Shown here in pieces: positions 1 to 9,100 of a stretch of 64,000 bases of DNA; the first letter of the stretch is position 1; each line of letters opens with the position of its first letter. The notes under the pieces are model-generated. The model was not told the DNA's origin, did no database searches, and was given only the letters and a program-made list of their open reading frames with translations. Source of the stretch: Halothiobacillus sp. (GTDB taxonomy: Bacteria > Pseudomonadota > Gammaproteobacteria > Halothiobacillales > Halothiobacillaceae); assembly GCA_020061705.1 (NCBI GenBank), contig JAGUXT010000058.1, positions 44,444 to 108,443 on the forward strand. Direction: 5' to 3'. The translations under genes and the position numbers were made by a program.

Positions 1-1
1 G

Positions 2-3000
2 GATGGCGCTCAGGGCGGTGACGCGCCCGATCTCGTCGCCACGCGAGAAGATGAGGCTCGACGTGCCGTCCAAGCCCTCGGCTGCTGCCGCGTCGATTTT
101 CTTCGTCAGCCGGATCGCGGGCTGAATGTGAGCGCAGCACTTATCGAACGAGTCGCCGATCATGTCCGTGCCGCGGGGTACACGGCTGTGTTCTTCCCCT
201 CCCCCGTCGAACCGCACCCCGATCATCGTGCCACTGCGCAAATTGGCTGGGAAGCACTGCGCAAAGCCGAATTCAGCGCTGCGCCAATAAGCTATGAGAT
301 CAGCACACAAGGCCCGTGCAATGCGCTGGTGGATATTTCATCTGCTGTGGAAAAAAAAGCCGAAGTGATGCGGCTATATGCCTCGCAGCTCACCCAGAAT
401 GCCTATGTCGAGCGCATCCTTGGATTGAATGCCGCCCGCGCATGGTCGTTGCCGCTGGATGTGACGCACGCGGAAGCTTTTTACCTGTGGACACCCGCCG
501 ACCAACCGCTTTCCGCCCAGCTCTGGGGCATTCAGTATGTGCAGCAGTCCGGATACGCGCTGCCAGCGATCGAAACCCTGGTTAGCATTATCGTGCGCAC
601 CATGAATCGCCCTGAGATGTTGCGCGAGGCTATTCGCTCCGTGGCTCATCAGACACACACCTCCATTGAGCTTGTGGTGGTCAACGATGGTCGCGATGAC
701 TTTGCAGCGCTGATTGAGGAAGAAGCGACAGGATCAATACAAAGCGTGCACTACATCACGAACGATGGCACGCATGGGCGCGCCCAGAGTGCCAATCTGG
801 GCTTGCGACACGCCAGCGGGGATGTCATTGGCTTTCTTGATGACGACGACTGGTTGCTGCCCAACCATTGTGCTTTGTTGCTTAGCCAGCTCCAGGAACA
901 CCCAGCGGCCATGGCATGCTACGGCGGCGTGGACTCAGTGCGCTTTGAGGAAGGACGTGAAGTTTTCCTGCATCGTTTCAACGATCCGTTTGACCCTCTG
1001 CGGTTGGCTTACAACAACTTCATGCCAATTCACTCGGTGCTTTTCAGGAAGGCGGCCATTCAGCGTGGATGCGCGTTTGATGAAAATCTCGATCTGTACG
1101 AAGACTGGCATTTCTGGTTGCAACTGGCGCAGCTCGGCACATTTGTTCATGTGAATGAAGTTACAGCGAAATATCGCATTAGCACTGAAAGCGGAGTCGG
1201 CTTGCCTAACAGCCAGCGCGATTTCACGCGCGACATGAACCTTTTTGTTGAAGCAAGCCGTGGAGTTTGGAGCACCGAACAACTGCGATACATGTGCATG
1301 TCCACGCTTCAAGTCAAAAACTTGAGCGACGAAGTGGCAAGGCTGCACAGCGTCACAACAACCTTGCAAGAGAGTGCTGTTGTACTTAATCAGTCGATCA
1401 ATGATCTTGAACAACAACTAAGCGAAAAATCCGCGCGCATCCACACGCTTGAGGCCGAGCGTGTACAGCAACAGCGCGAACACATCGCACGCATCAGTGA
1501 CATTAAAGCTGAATACGAACAGCACTTCGCCGAACATAGCGCGCATATTCACGCACTAACTGCCGAATTGCACACTCACGAACGCCAACGTGCTCTATGG
1601 CAAGCGCGTTTCGAGGAAGTCACAGGGAGTCGCTCCTGGAAACTGACAACCCCTTTACGCTTTTTGGGGCGCAAAGCGCGCGTTGCACGTCATCTGGCTC
1701 GGCAAGCCATCGAGCGTGTGCACAACGAATCATGGCGCACGCTGCTGCATAAAACTCGCGAGGTTTGGCATGAAGAAGGCCTGCGCGGGGTCTGGGCGCG
1801 CATCCTGGGGCAGCAGAAAGTTACCGACGCTCCGGTAGGCATCCCACAAAGCGCCATCCCCACACCCCAGACCAGCCTTGTGCGCCAAGCGGACGGATAC
1901 TACACCTTGCACGCGGGCACATCAGGCTACCAGTACATTCCGCCCGCACCACCGCTGGATTTGCAGGCATGGCTGGATGCACTCGCTACGCCGCCTTTCT
2001 TTTCAATCGTGGTTCCGGTCTACAACACGCCGCAAGGGCTCCTTACCGAGCTTATCGACTCGGTGCAGGCACAGTGGTATCCGCACTGGGAGCTGGTACT
2101 GGCAGATGACGCAAGCTCTAGCGAGTCTTTGCAGCATGAGCTCGCTGCCTTGAATGACCCGCGTATCTGCATCGTTCGTCTGGACGGCAACCTAGGGATT
2201 TCCGGCGCAACCAATGCTGGCGTTGCCGCAGCAAAATATGAGCGGATTATCTTTGCCGATCACGATGACCTTCTAACCGTCAACTGCCTGTATGAGCTGG
2301 CGCGCTGCATTGAGCGTGAGGCTCCTGATTTTATCTACAGCGACGAGGACAAGCTGGACGAACAAGGCTACTTTGTTCAGCCGCACTTCAAGCCCGACTG
2401 GTCGCCGGACACCATGATGAGCACCATGTTCACCGGACATATCTCCTGCGTGCGCAAAGCCTTGTTTGAAGAGCTTGGCGGCCTGCGTACCGAGGTCAAC
2501 GGCTGCCAGGACTGGGATTTTGTACTGCGCGTAGCGGAGTACACCCAGCATTTCTGCCATATTCCCAAAGTGCTGTACCACTGGCGGATTATTCCGGCCT
2601 CGGTGGCGGCTGATATCGCCGCCAAGCCGTATGTGCTTGCTGCCTCAAAAAAAGTGCGTGAAGACGCTCTGCTGCGGCGCGGTTTATCGGGGCTGGTGGA
2701 AGCCGTAGAGCAGGTTCCAGGCTATTTCCGCGTGAATTATTTACCACAAAACAACCCTCTGATTTCCATCGTTATTCCAACACGCGACCATGCCCAGGTT
2801 TTACAGCGCTGCATCGAGTCCATCGAACGCAAAAGCAGTTACCACCATTTTGAAATCATCGTGTTGGATAACGGGTCCAAGGACAGCGCCACGCTGGCAT
2901 TCCTTACCACATTGGAAAAAGAAAACCGCGCCCGCGTCATTCGCCATGATCAGCCTTTCAATTTTTCCGAACTCAATAATATCGGCGCTGGGGCTGCACA

Positions 3001-3577
3001 CGGTGAGTTACTGCTATTCCTCAACGACGACACCGAAGTACTGACCCCCGATTGGCTGGAGCGCATGGCTGGTTACGCTCAGCTGCCGCATGTCGGCGCC
3101 GTGGGTGCCAAACTGCTGTATCCCAGCGGTGAAACCCAACATGCGGGTGTACTCAACTTGAGCGAAGGGCCGATCCACGCCTTCCTGAATACCTCAGCCG
3201 ACAGCCCCGGCTATTTCATGCGCAACCTGCTGGAGTACGACTGGTTGGCCGTGACCGGCGCGTGCCTGATGCTTGAGGCCAAGAAATTCCACACGGTGGG
3301 CGGCTTCGATGAAAGCTTCCCGGTAGCCTATAACGATGTAGAGCTGTGCTTCCGCCTGGCTGATGCCGGGTTGTACAACGTGGTTTGCCAAGCCGTTCGT
3401 GTACGGCACTATGAGTCGCAAACTCGCGGCCTCGACCATCTTGATGCTGCCAAACGCCAGCGCCTCAAAGACGATATGCGGCGTCTGTACGCCGTGCATC
3501 CGCGCTATTTCCAGTACGATCCTTTCCACAACCCCAATCTTCATCCCAACGGGATTCATTTTGAGTTGCTTGCCTGA
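2..3577 (+). CDS. PIG-L deacetylase / triple GT2 glycosyltransferase fusion (5' partial)
   Basis: The frame is open from the first bases of the window, so the start lies upstream; an internal GTG at 128 is not the true start because the residues before it (GAQGGD, DFLRQPDRGL) already match PIG-L/LmbE deacetylases. Visible order: PIG-L domain to about residue 200 with the metal-site motif HPDH; a first GT2 domain from about 230 (SIIVRTMNRP, then FLDDDDW); a coiled coil at about 440-560; a second GT2 domain from about 660 (FSIVVPVYNT, DHDD); and a third from about 920 (ISIVIPTRDH, LNDDTEV). The C-terminal third resembles rhamnosyltransferase-type GT2 enzymes. By family it should build a surface polysaccharide or glycosylate protein, with sugar N-deacetylation as a possible extra step. 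The stop overlaps the next start by one base. Acceptor and sugars are unknown. Confidence 0.88.
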   Translation, partial: DGAQGGDAPDLVATREDEARRAVQALGCCRVDFLRQPDRGLNVSAALIERVADHVRAAGYTAVFFPSPVEPHPDHRATAQIGWEALRKAEFSAAPISYEISTQGPCNALVDISSAVEKKAEVMRLYASQLTQNAYVERILGLNAARAWSLPLDVTHAEAFYLWTPADQPLSAQLWGIQYVQQSGYALPAIETLVSIIVRTMNRPEMLREAIRSVAHQTHTSIELVVVNDGRDDFAALIEEEATGSIQSVHYITNDGTHGRAQSANLGLRHASGDVIGFLDDDDWLLPNHCALLLSQLQEHPAAMACYGGVDSVRFEEGREVFLHRFNDPFDPLRLAYNNFMPIHSVLFRKAAIQRGCAFDENLDLYEDWHFWLQLAQLGTFVHVNEVTAKYRISTESGVGLPNSQRDFTRDMNLFVEASRGVWSTEQLRYMCMSTLQVKNLSDEVARLHSVTTTLQESAVVLNQSINDLEQQLSEKSARIHTLEAERVQQQREHIARISDIKAEYEQHFAEHSAHIHALTAELHTHERQRALWQARFEEVTGSRSWKLTTPLRFLGRKARVARHLARQAIERVHNESWRTLLHKTREVWHEEGLRGVWARILGQQKVTDAPVGIPQSAIPTPQTSLVRQADGYYTLHAGTSGYQYIPPAPPLDLQAWLDALATPPFFSIVVPVYNTPQGLLTELIDSVQAQWYPHWELVLADDASSSESLQHELAALNDPRICIVRLDGNLGISGATNAGVAAAKYERIIFADHDDLLTVNCLYELARCIEREAPDFIYSDEDKLDEQGYFVQPHFKPDWSPDTMMSTMFTGHISCVRKALFEELGGLRTEVNGCQDWDFVLRVAEYTQHFCHIPKVLYHWRIIPASVAADIAAKPYVLAASKKVREDALLRRGLSGLVEAVEQVPGYFRVNYLPQNNPLISIVIPTRDHAQVLQRCIESIERKSSYHHFEIIVLDNGSKDSATLAFLTTLEKENRARVIRHDQPFNFSELNNIGAGAAHGELLLFLNDDTEVLTPDWLERMAGYAQLPHVGAVGAKLLYPSGETQHAGVLNLSEGPIHAFLNTSADSPGYFMRNLLEYDWLAVTGACLMLEAKKFHTVGGFDESFPVAYNDVELCFRLADAGLYNVVCQAVRVRHYESQTRGLDHLDAAKRQRLKDDMRRLYAVHPRYFQYDPFHNPNLHPNGIHFELLA

Positions 3578-5415
3578 TGGATACCTCGTCAATGCCCAAG
3601 TTATCCTCGCACCATGCCGTTGCAGCGGCACTGCGTGATGTCCCCAACGCAGAAATGCTTGCATCGCTGCTCGACCAGGCTCGCTGTGTATCCTTCGACT
3701 TCTTCGACACCTTGTTTGCGCGCCCTTTTGCCGAACCTGAGTTTGCCTTTGAATTGCTCGGCAGACGCTTGGGTGTGGGCGACTTCCGCCAAAAGCGTAT
3801 CGCGGCACAAACAGAAGCCTTTCGCCGCATGGCCGCAGAGGGGCGCAAGGAAATCCGCCTGAGCGACATTTACGCCTGCTTTGATGTGGATGCAGACACC
3901 CAAGCCCGGTGGCTTAGCGCCGAAGTCGAACTGGAACTGGCCCTCCTCGCGCCCAAGCCCGCCGTTCTGGCGCTCTTTCAAGCCTTGCGCACAGCGGGTA
4001 TGAAACTCGCCATCAGTTCCGACATGTACTTTCCACAGACGTTTTTTGAGGATGCCTTACGCCAGCACGGCATAGAAAGTGTAGAAATGCTGCTGGTCTC
4101 CGCCGAGATTGACGCGACCAAACGCGATGCCGGTGAATTGTTTGATGTTCTTGTCCGCATGAGCGGCATAGCGGCACCAAACGTACTGCACATTGGCGAC
4201 CATGCCGTCGCGGATGTAAAACGTGCTCAGGAACGGGGGCTCATGGCCTTTCATTACGATGCCAGCCCAAGTGCAAGCCGTGAAACTGCCGAGCGCGCCT
4301 ACACCCTGCATGGCTTGTGGGAGCGCTGCAAAAAACCATCGAACGATGAGCTTTTTCAGCGCCTAGGTTTCCTCTATGGCGGCCCGGCCAATTTGGGCTA
4401 TCTGCACTGGCTGGCCGAACAGGCCAAAAACGACGGCATTGAACACCTGCTTTTCCTCTCGCGAGATGGCTTTCTGCTCGAACGTCTTGCCTCGAAAAAC
4501 GTGGTTACAGGCCTGCCCACCCATCGTTACTTTCTTGGCTCGCGCGTGTCCTATTATCTGGCCGCCATCACCGAAAAGAATTTTTCCGCCTACATTCCCT
4601 TTCTCTTGTCAGGAAGCCACGGGTTGATGCCGCGCGAGCTGCTCGAACGCATTGGCGTCACACCGCCGGATGAGGCTGTCATGCGTGATATTGGCCTGGG
4701 CTCCGATGTCGTCATTACGCATGACATGGAAGAGAAGCTTGCCCGCTTTCTGTACGCATGGCGCGGCGAAATCCTGAAGGTCTGTGCGCGCAATCGACGC
4801 GCCTTGCACCTTTACCTGGTTTCGCTGGGCATCCATACGGGCGCACAACTTGGGCTGGTCGATGTCGGCTGGAGCGGCTCGACGCAAGAAGCGTTTGAAG
4901 CCGCCGTGCGCCCGTGGTTGGGTGTGCAGGTGACGGGCTATTACTTCTGCCTCGCCGACACACCTGAACGTCAGGCGCGCGACAAGCAACAACACATGCG
5001 CGCCATGTTTTCCTCCGCCACCCACGATGTAGCGTTCATCGGACAAATTTATGCCAATCGCTCCATCGTCGAACTGTTTTTTTCCGCGCCACACCACACC
5101 GTGATTGGTTGGCTGGCCGATCAAAAAACAGGACAAACCGAACCTGTGCTGGACGCAGGTCGCGGCGGCTCGCCGGCCGGTCTGGCACAGATCACCCACG
5201 AGATCAGCACAGCGGCAGAGGACTTTGTGGCCTGTTATCAAGCCATGACCACGCAATTAGGCGCAGGATTATCCCCAAGCGAACTGGCGCAAGCCCTGCT
5301 ACATCTCACCGTGCACGAAGACGTACAATGCCGTGCTTTCTCTTCGCGCATCATCAACTTTGATACGTGGTCGAGCTCGCTCAATCACAGCATGGATCTC
5401 ATAACCTACGCATGA
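3577..5415 (+). CDS. HAD-superfamily protein, COG5610-like
   Basis: 612 aa. The N-terminal half is a HAD hydrolase: motif I FDFFDTL near residue 40, SSDMYF near 147 and HIGDHAVAD near 205. The C-terminal half (about 260-612) begins LFLSRDGFLLERLA and contains DVGWSGSTQ; this pairing is typical of predicted HAD hydrolases encoded in polysaccharide loci (COG5610). The reaction is not known; phosphatase or nucleotidyl-sugar processing is inference. It starts on the stop of the upstream glycosyltransferase gene (TGATG) and its own stop overlaps the next start (ATGA), so the genes are probably translationally coupled. The next protein carries a paralogous HAD module fused to a GT2 domain, which suggests the two activities work on the same glycan. 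Confidence 0.8.
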   Translation: MDTSSMPKLSSHHAVAAALRDVPNAEMLASLLDQARCVSFDFFDTLFARPFAEPEFAFELLGRRLGVGDFRQKRIAAQTEAFRRMAAEGRKEIRLSDIYACFDVDADTQARWLSAEVELELALLAPKPAVLALFQALRTAGMKLAISSDMYFPQTFFEDALRQHGIESVEMLLVSAEIDATKRDAGELFDVLVRMSGIAAPNVLHIGDHAVADVKRAQERGLMAFHYDASPSASRETAERAYTLHGLWERCKKPSNDELFQRLGFLYGGPANLGYLHWLAEQAKNDGIEHLLFLSRDGFLLERLASKNVVTGLPTHRYFLGSRVSYYLAAITEKNFSAYIPFLLSGSHGLMPRELLERIGVTPPDEAVMRDIGLGSDVVITHDMEEKLARFLYAWRGEILKVCARNRRALHLYLVSLGIHTGAQLGLVDVGWSGSTQEAFEAAVRPWLGVQVTGYYFCLADTPERQARDKQQHMRAMFSSATHDVAFIGQIYANRSIVELFFSAPHHTVIGWLADQKTGQTEPVLDAGRGGSPAGLAQITHEISTAAEDFVACYQAMTTQLGAGLSPSELAQALLHLTVHEDVQCRAFSSRIINFDTWSSSLNHSMDLITYA

Positions 5416-8400
5416 GTGCCTTAGCCAAGCCCTTTGTCAGCGTGATTATGCCACTGTACAACCACGCAGCCTTTGTTGTGGATGCAGTGCAGAGCGTATT
5501 AAGCCAAGAAGGTGTTGAGATCGAATTGATCGTGATCGACGATGCCTCTAGCGACACGAGCTGGGAGCTCGTCAACACAATTCACGATGAGCGCGTGCGC
5601 TGCTTTCGGCATGAAAAGAACCTTGGCGCGCACACCAGTCTTAACGAAGGTCTAGCCATAGCTCGCGGCGAATGGCTGGCAATCATCAACTCAGACGATT
5701 TGTTTGCGTCTGGGCGCCTGTTGCGTTGCGTCGCACACATGCAAACGCAAGGCCTGGATCTTGTCGGCTCAGACATTTGCCTGATGGATGGCTCGGGTCA
5801 CCTCATTACCGAACACTGGTGGGTTTCTGCATTTAACGACCTTAAACAGTGCTGGCACACGTCCCACGACTGGGCAAGTACTCTGCTTTTTGGCAATGTT
5901 TTCATGACCACGTCGAATTTCGTCATGCGTCGCCAAGTCTTTGAACGGCTGGGTGATTTTTCAGCCGATCGTTACGTGCATGATTACGACTACCTGCTCC
6001 GGGCACTCGCCTTAGGCGTGCGTATGGGCTGGATAGACGAACCTCTATTGCGCTACCGCCTGCATGAAAACAATACTATTAGTGCAAGCCCCTTAGCCGC
6101 CAATCGAGAATGTGCCGCGCTATTGCGCCGCATATTGCCCCGTATGCAAAAGTTGTTCGCCTCACCCCAGCACGGCTTACAGCGCATTGAGGCTCTAAGT
6201 GCTCAATGGGCACGCATGGATCGTTATGTCGATGAAATCTGGGCTGCCTTGCAACATCAAGCATTGGTCAATAAAGAGAACGAACTCATCCCATTGATCC
6301 ACGACCGTGATAGTTGGATTCAGGAGCGTGATCGACGGATTACAGATCTCAATCAGTGGATCAAAGAGCGGGACCAGTGGATTGCTGAACGAGACCAGTG
6401 GATTGCTGAGCGGGATCAGTTGATTGCTGAGCGGGATCAGTTGATTGCTGCGCGGGATCAGCTGATTGCTGCGCGCGACCAGGAGATTGCTGAGAGGGAA
6501 CAGAGGATAGCAGCAAGGGACCAAGTGATCCTCACTATGCAAAACCAGCAAGCTGAACAAGAACAAAGAAACCAGCGACTGCTTCAGGCATTGACGCAAG
6601 CCCAAAGTCATATCCAAAAAATCGAGTACAGTAAAAGCTATCGCCTCGCCCGCCTTCTTGGTTGGCCAGTACGCAACTTGCGCACACTCTGGAAGAAAAT
6701 GCTGGCATTTAACTACCGACAACGCTGGTTAACTCTTTTTAGTGCTCCCCCATTGCCCCAACACGCCATACTCATAAGGGCTGTAAGCCTTGACGAAATA
6801 CAAAATCACCTGCAAAACCTCCCCGCCAACGTAAGGTGCATCTCATTTGATGTCTTCGACACCCTGCTCGCCCGGTGCATCGAACCACCCGACAGTCTGC
6901 AACGCCGAGTGTGCGCCGAAATTGCGGATAAACTTGGCCTGCCTCACACCCCGGAAAGTGTTTGGCAAGCTCGCCAATTCACCGAAAACGAACTACGCCA
7001 AGCCTGCCTAAATCAAGGTGGCGATTACGAATGCCACTTCGAACCACTTGTTGAAATCTGGGTCGAGCGGCTTTTGGGTCAAGCGAATCCTGTATTGGTC
7101 GAATGGATACACCGATGCGAACGCCGTATTGAAAGCCTCGCACTGAGCGCCAAACCCGGCATCCACTCGCTACTGCAAAAGCTTCACGCACGAGGCCTGC
7201 GGGTCATCGCCGTCTCGGACATGTATCTTGGTGAAGAGCATGTGCGCGCCTTGTTGCATGACTGCGGCCTCGGTGCGCTGATTGACCAACTCTATGTGTC
7301 CGCCGACTATGGCGTTGGCAAATACTCTGGACGCCTGCATCAGCACGTTTTAGATGCAGAGGGCCTACAGCCAGACCAAGTCATCCACATCGGAGATAAC
7401 CTCGCGTCAGACATGCTGGCTCCGTTGCGCCTTGGAATTCAGGGCATATTCCTTGATGAGCGTGAAGAACGTCTGCGCCGGCGCCATCAAAGTCTCTCCG
7501 CCGAAATGGCGCAACAATGCGACTCACAGCCCAGCGTTTGGCAGGGACGACATTTTTTTGAAATCGTCGCGCAGCATCAACGCTTAAATCTTGCGCCCCC
7601 CAGTGAAAACCTGGAGTTTTTTGAACATTACGGACGCGATATTCTTGGATCACTATTTTCGGGTTTTACACTCGGTCTCGTTGAGCACCTACGCACTTTC
7701 AAACCCGACAAAGTATTTTTCCTCGCCCGCGATGGCTACCTGTTTCAGCAGCTTTACACCCGCTGGGGCGAACTTATGGATGCCGATGAAGCTCCGCTGC
7801 CCAAAGCCTGCTACGCCTATGTATCTCGCCGCGTTGTCGCCAGCGCAGCGATTGCACACGGCATGACCCACGCACAAGCACTCGTAGGCCTGTACAACCC
7901 CAAACAACACGGCTTACTTTCCGTTCTCAAAACCTATGGATTACCGATTGAGGATTTCCGAGCACATGCGCAACGCCACGGCTTCCTTGAACTCGATACC
8001 CCGCTCCATGATTGGCATGACCCTCGCCTTTTTAACTTCCTTGCCGATGAACAAGTACAAAGCCAAATCAAATCATTCGGCCACAAGGCACGCGCTGACC
8101 TTGAGACTTACCTGAGCCAACTTGGGTTTTTTGACTGCCAACGAGTGGCTCTGGTCGATATTGGCTGGAGCGGTACGATCCAAAAATTTCTCAATGAGGC
8201 CTTTGCCCATCGTGACGACTTTCCCGAAGTGCGCGGATACTACTTTGCATTCGTCGGACAGATGCACAGTGAATTTGCGCAAGGTGACAAGATCGAAGGG
8301 TTACTCTGTGATGTGCGCCACCAAAACGCCTGTGAGCTCACCCCCGGGGAGTTTGAGGAGCTGTTTGAGCAAGGCGCAAGAGCGCTTGAAGCCACAACCC

Positions 8401-8864
8401 TCGGCTACAGCCGTCGGGAAGATGGCTCTGTGGTTCCGATACTCAAAGCCGACGACGCGCCAGACCGCCAAGGTGAAATTGCCTGCAACCCGTATATCAC
8501 CGCCATGCACAAGGGTGTCATCAACCATCTGGAGCACTTCTTCGCCGCACAGCAACTCACCGGGTACAGCTTCAGCCAGCTAAAGCCCTACCTGCAGGCA
8601 GTCCTTGAACGCGCCGTGGTTTACCCCACCCAAGAAGAAATGGCGCACATTAGTCAATTGGTACATACCGAAGACTTTGGTCATGACCACACACTTGAAA
8701 TTGGTAGCGACACGCTACGTTGGCAACACATTTTGCGACCACGGCAATTCCTGCACCAACTCCGTATTGCGCCTTGGCGCTATGTCATATTCGCCCGTTT
8801 GGGCACACGTATTCCTATTCATACGTGGCTCTATCGCGTCTTTTGGTTGAGAAAGAAAAAATGA
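5412..8864 (+). CDS. GT2 glycosyltransferase / coiled coil / HAD (COG5610-like) fusion
   Basis: I place the start at the ATG at 5412 (MSALAKPF), which overlaps the upstream stop as ATGA; an upstream in-frame GTG at 5367 lies inside the previous gene. The protein is 1150 aa. A GT2 domain (VSVIMPLYNH, VIDDASSD, NSDD) covers about 1-270. A long coiled coil follows at about 290-410, built from heptads of the type RDQWIAE. A HAD domain starts near 480 (SFDVFDTLLAR, VSDMYLGEE, HIGDNLASD) and is followed by the same C-terminal module as the preceding gene (FFLARDGYLFQQL, DIGWSGTIQ). The architecture joins sugar transfer to a HAD activity across a long spacer. By context it acts in assembly of a surface polysaccharide; substrates are not predictable. 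Confidence 0.82.
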   Translation: MSALAKPFVSVIMPLYNHAAFVVDAVQSVLSQEGVEIELIVIDDASSDTSWELVNTIHDERVRCFRHEKNLGAHTSLNEGLAIARGEWLAIINSDDLFASGRLLRCVAHMQTQGLDLVGSDICLMDGSGHLITEHWWVSAFNDLKQCWHTSHDWASTLLFGNVFMTTSNFVMRRQVFERLGDFSADRYVHDYDYLLRALALGVRMGWIDEPLLRYRLHENNTISASPLAANRECAALLRRILPRMQKLFASPQHGLQRIEALSAQWARMDRYVDEIWAALQHQALVNKENELIPLIHDRDSWIQERDRRITDLNQWIKERDQWIAERDQWIAERDQLIAERDQLIAARDQLIAARDQEIAEREQRIAARDQVILTMQNQQAEQEQRNQRLLQALTQAQSHIQKIEYSKSYRLARLLGWPVRNLRTLWKKMLAFNYRQRWLTLFSAPPLPQHAILIRAVSLDEIQNHLQNLPANVRCISFDVFDTLLARCIEPPDSLQRRVCAEIADKLGLPHTPESVWQARQFTENELRQACLNQGGDYECHFEPLVEIWVERLLGQANPVLVEWIHRCERRIESLALSAKPGIHSLLQKLHARGLRVIAVSDMYLGEEHVRALLHDCGLGALIDQLYVSADYGVGKYSGRLHQHVLDAEGLQPDQVIHIGDNLASDMLAPLRLGIQGIFLDEREERLRRRHQSLSAEMAQQCDSQPSVWQGRHFFEIVAQHQRLNLAPPSENLEFFEHYGRDILGSLFSGFTLGLVEHLRTFKPDKVFFLARDGYLFQQLYTRWGELMDADEAPLPKACYAYVSRRVVASAAIAHGMTHAQALVGLYNPKQHGLLSVLKTYGLPIEDFRAHAQRHGFLELDTPLHDWHDPRLFNFLADEQVQSQIKSFGHKARADLETYLSQLGFFDCQRVALVDIGWSGTIQKFLNEAFAHRDDFPEVRGYYFAFVGQMHSEFAQGDKIEGLLCDVRHQNACELTPGEFEELFEQGARALEATTLGYSRREDGSVVPILKADDAPDRQGEIACNPYITAMHKGVINHLEHFFAAQQLTGYSFSQLKPYLQAVLERAVVYPTQEEMAHISQLVHTEDFGHDHTLEIGSDTLRWQHILRPRQFLHQLRIAPWRYVIFARLGTRIPIHTWLYRVFWLRKKK
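6369..6515 (+). repeat. 21-bp tandem repeat encoding coiled-coil heptads
   Basis: Seven consecutive 21-bp units, with more diverged units on both sides, encode the heptad RDQ(W/L)IA(E/A). Neighbouring units differ by only a few bases, several of them silent. Whole-unit gain or loss would keep the frame and change only the length of the rod between the GT2 and HAD domains. Confidence 0.85.
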
Positions 8865-9100
8865 AACGCAGCCGCCTGATCATGAGCGTTGGAAGCCTGT
8901 GGTGGATGGCACAAGCCTTCCGCTTTGCTCCGCGCAGAGGAGAGTGTTTCGGCCCTGGCCTAGGGCGATTATTGCGCTACGAACGCTTGCGCGCTTGGCA
9001 CGCAATGTTTGATAGCGACCGCTGGCAATTGTGGAAACTGCGTTTACGGACAATGTTTGCCCGCCGCCGCAACTCTGTGAAGCCTAACAGGGCGATTTAA
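8861..9100 (+). CDS. small basic protein of unknown function
   Basis: 79 aa starting at the ATG at 8861, which overlaps the upstream stop by 4 bp (ATGA). That coupling and the shared strand are the main evidence that it is real. The protein is rich in Arg and Trp (MKRSRLIMSVGSLWWMAQAF at the start, KLRLRTMFARRR near the end) and has no recognised domain. A short hydrophobic stretch at residues 6-18 could associate with membrane. Its 3' end overlaps the convergent TPR gene by 4 bp. The function may relate to the glycosyltransferase block, but this is inferred only from position. Confidence 0.55.
   Translation: MKRSRLIMSVGSLWWMAQAFRFAPRRGECFGPGLGRLLRYERLRAWHAMFDSDRWQLWKLRLRTMFARRRNSVKPNRAI

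Noticed and set aside
6369..6515. CRISPR-like array
   Set aside because: The 21-bp units are contiguous, in frame and encode heptads; there are no spacers.
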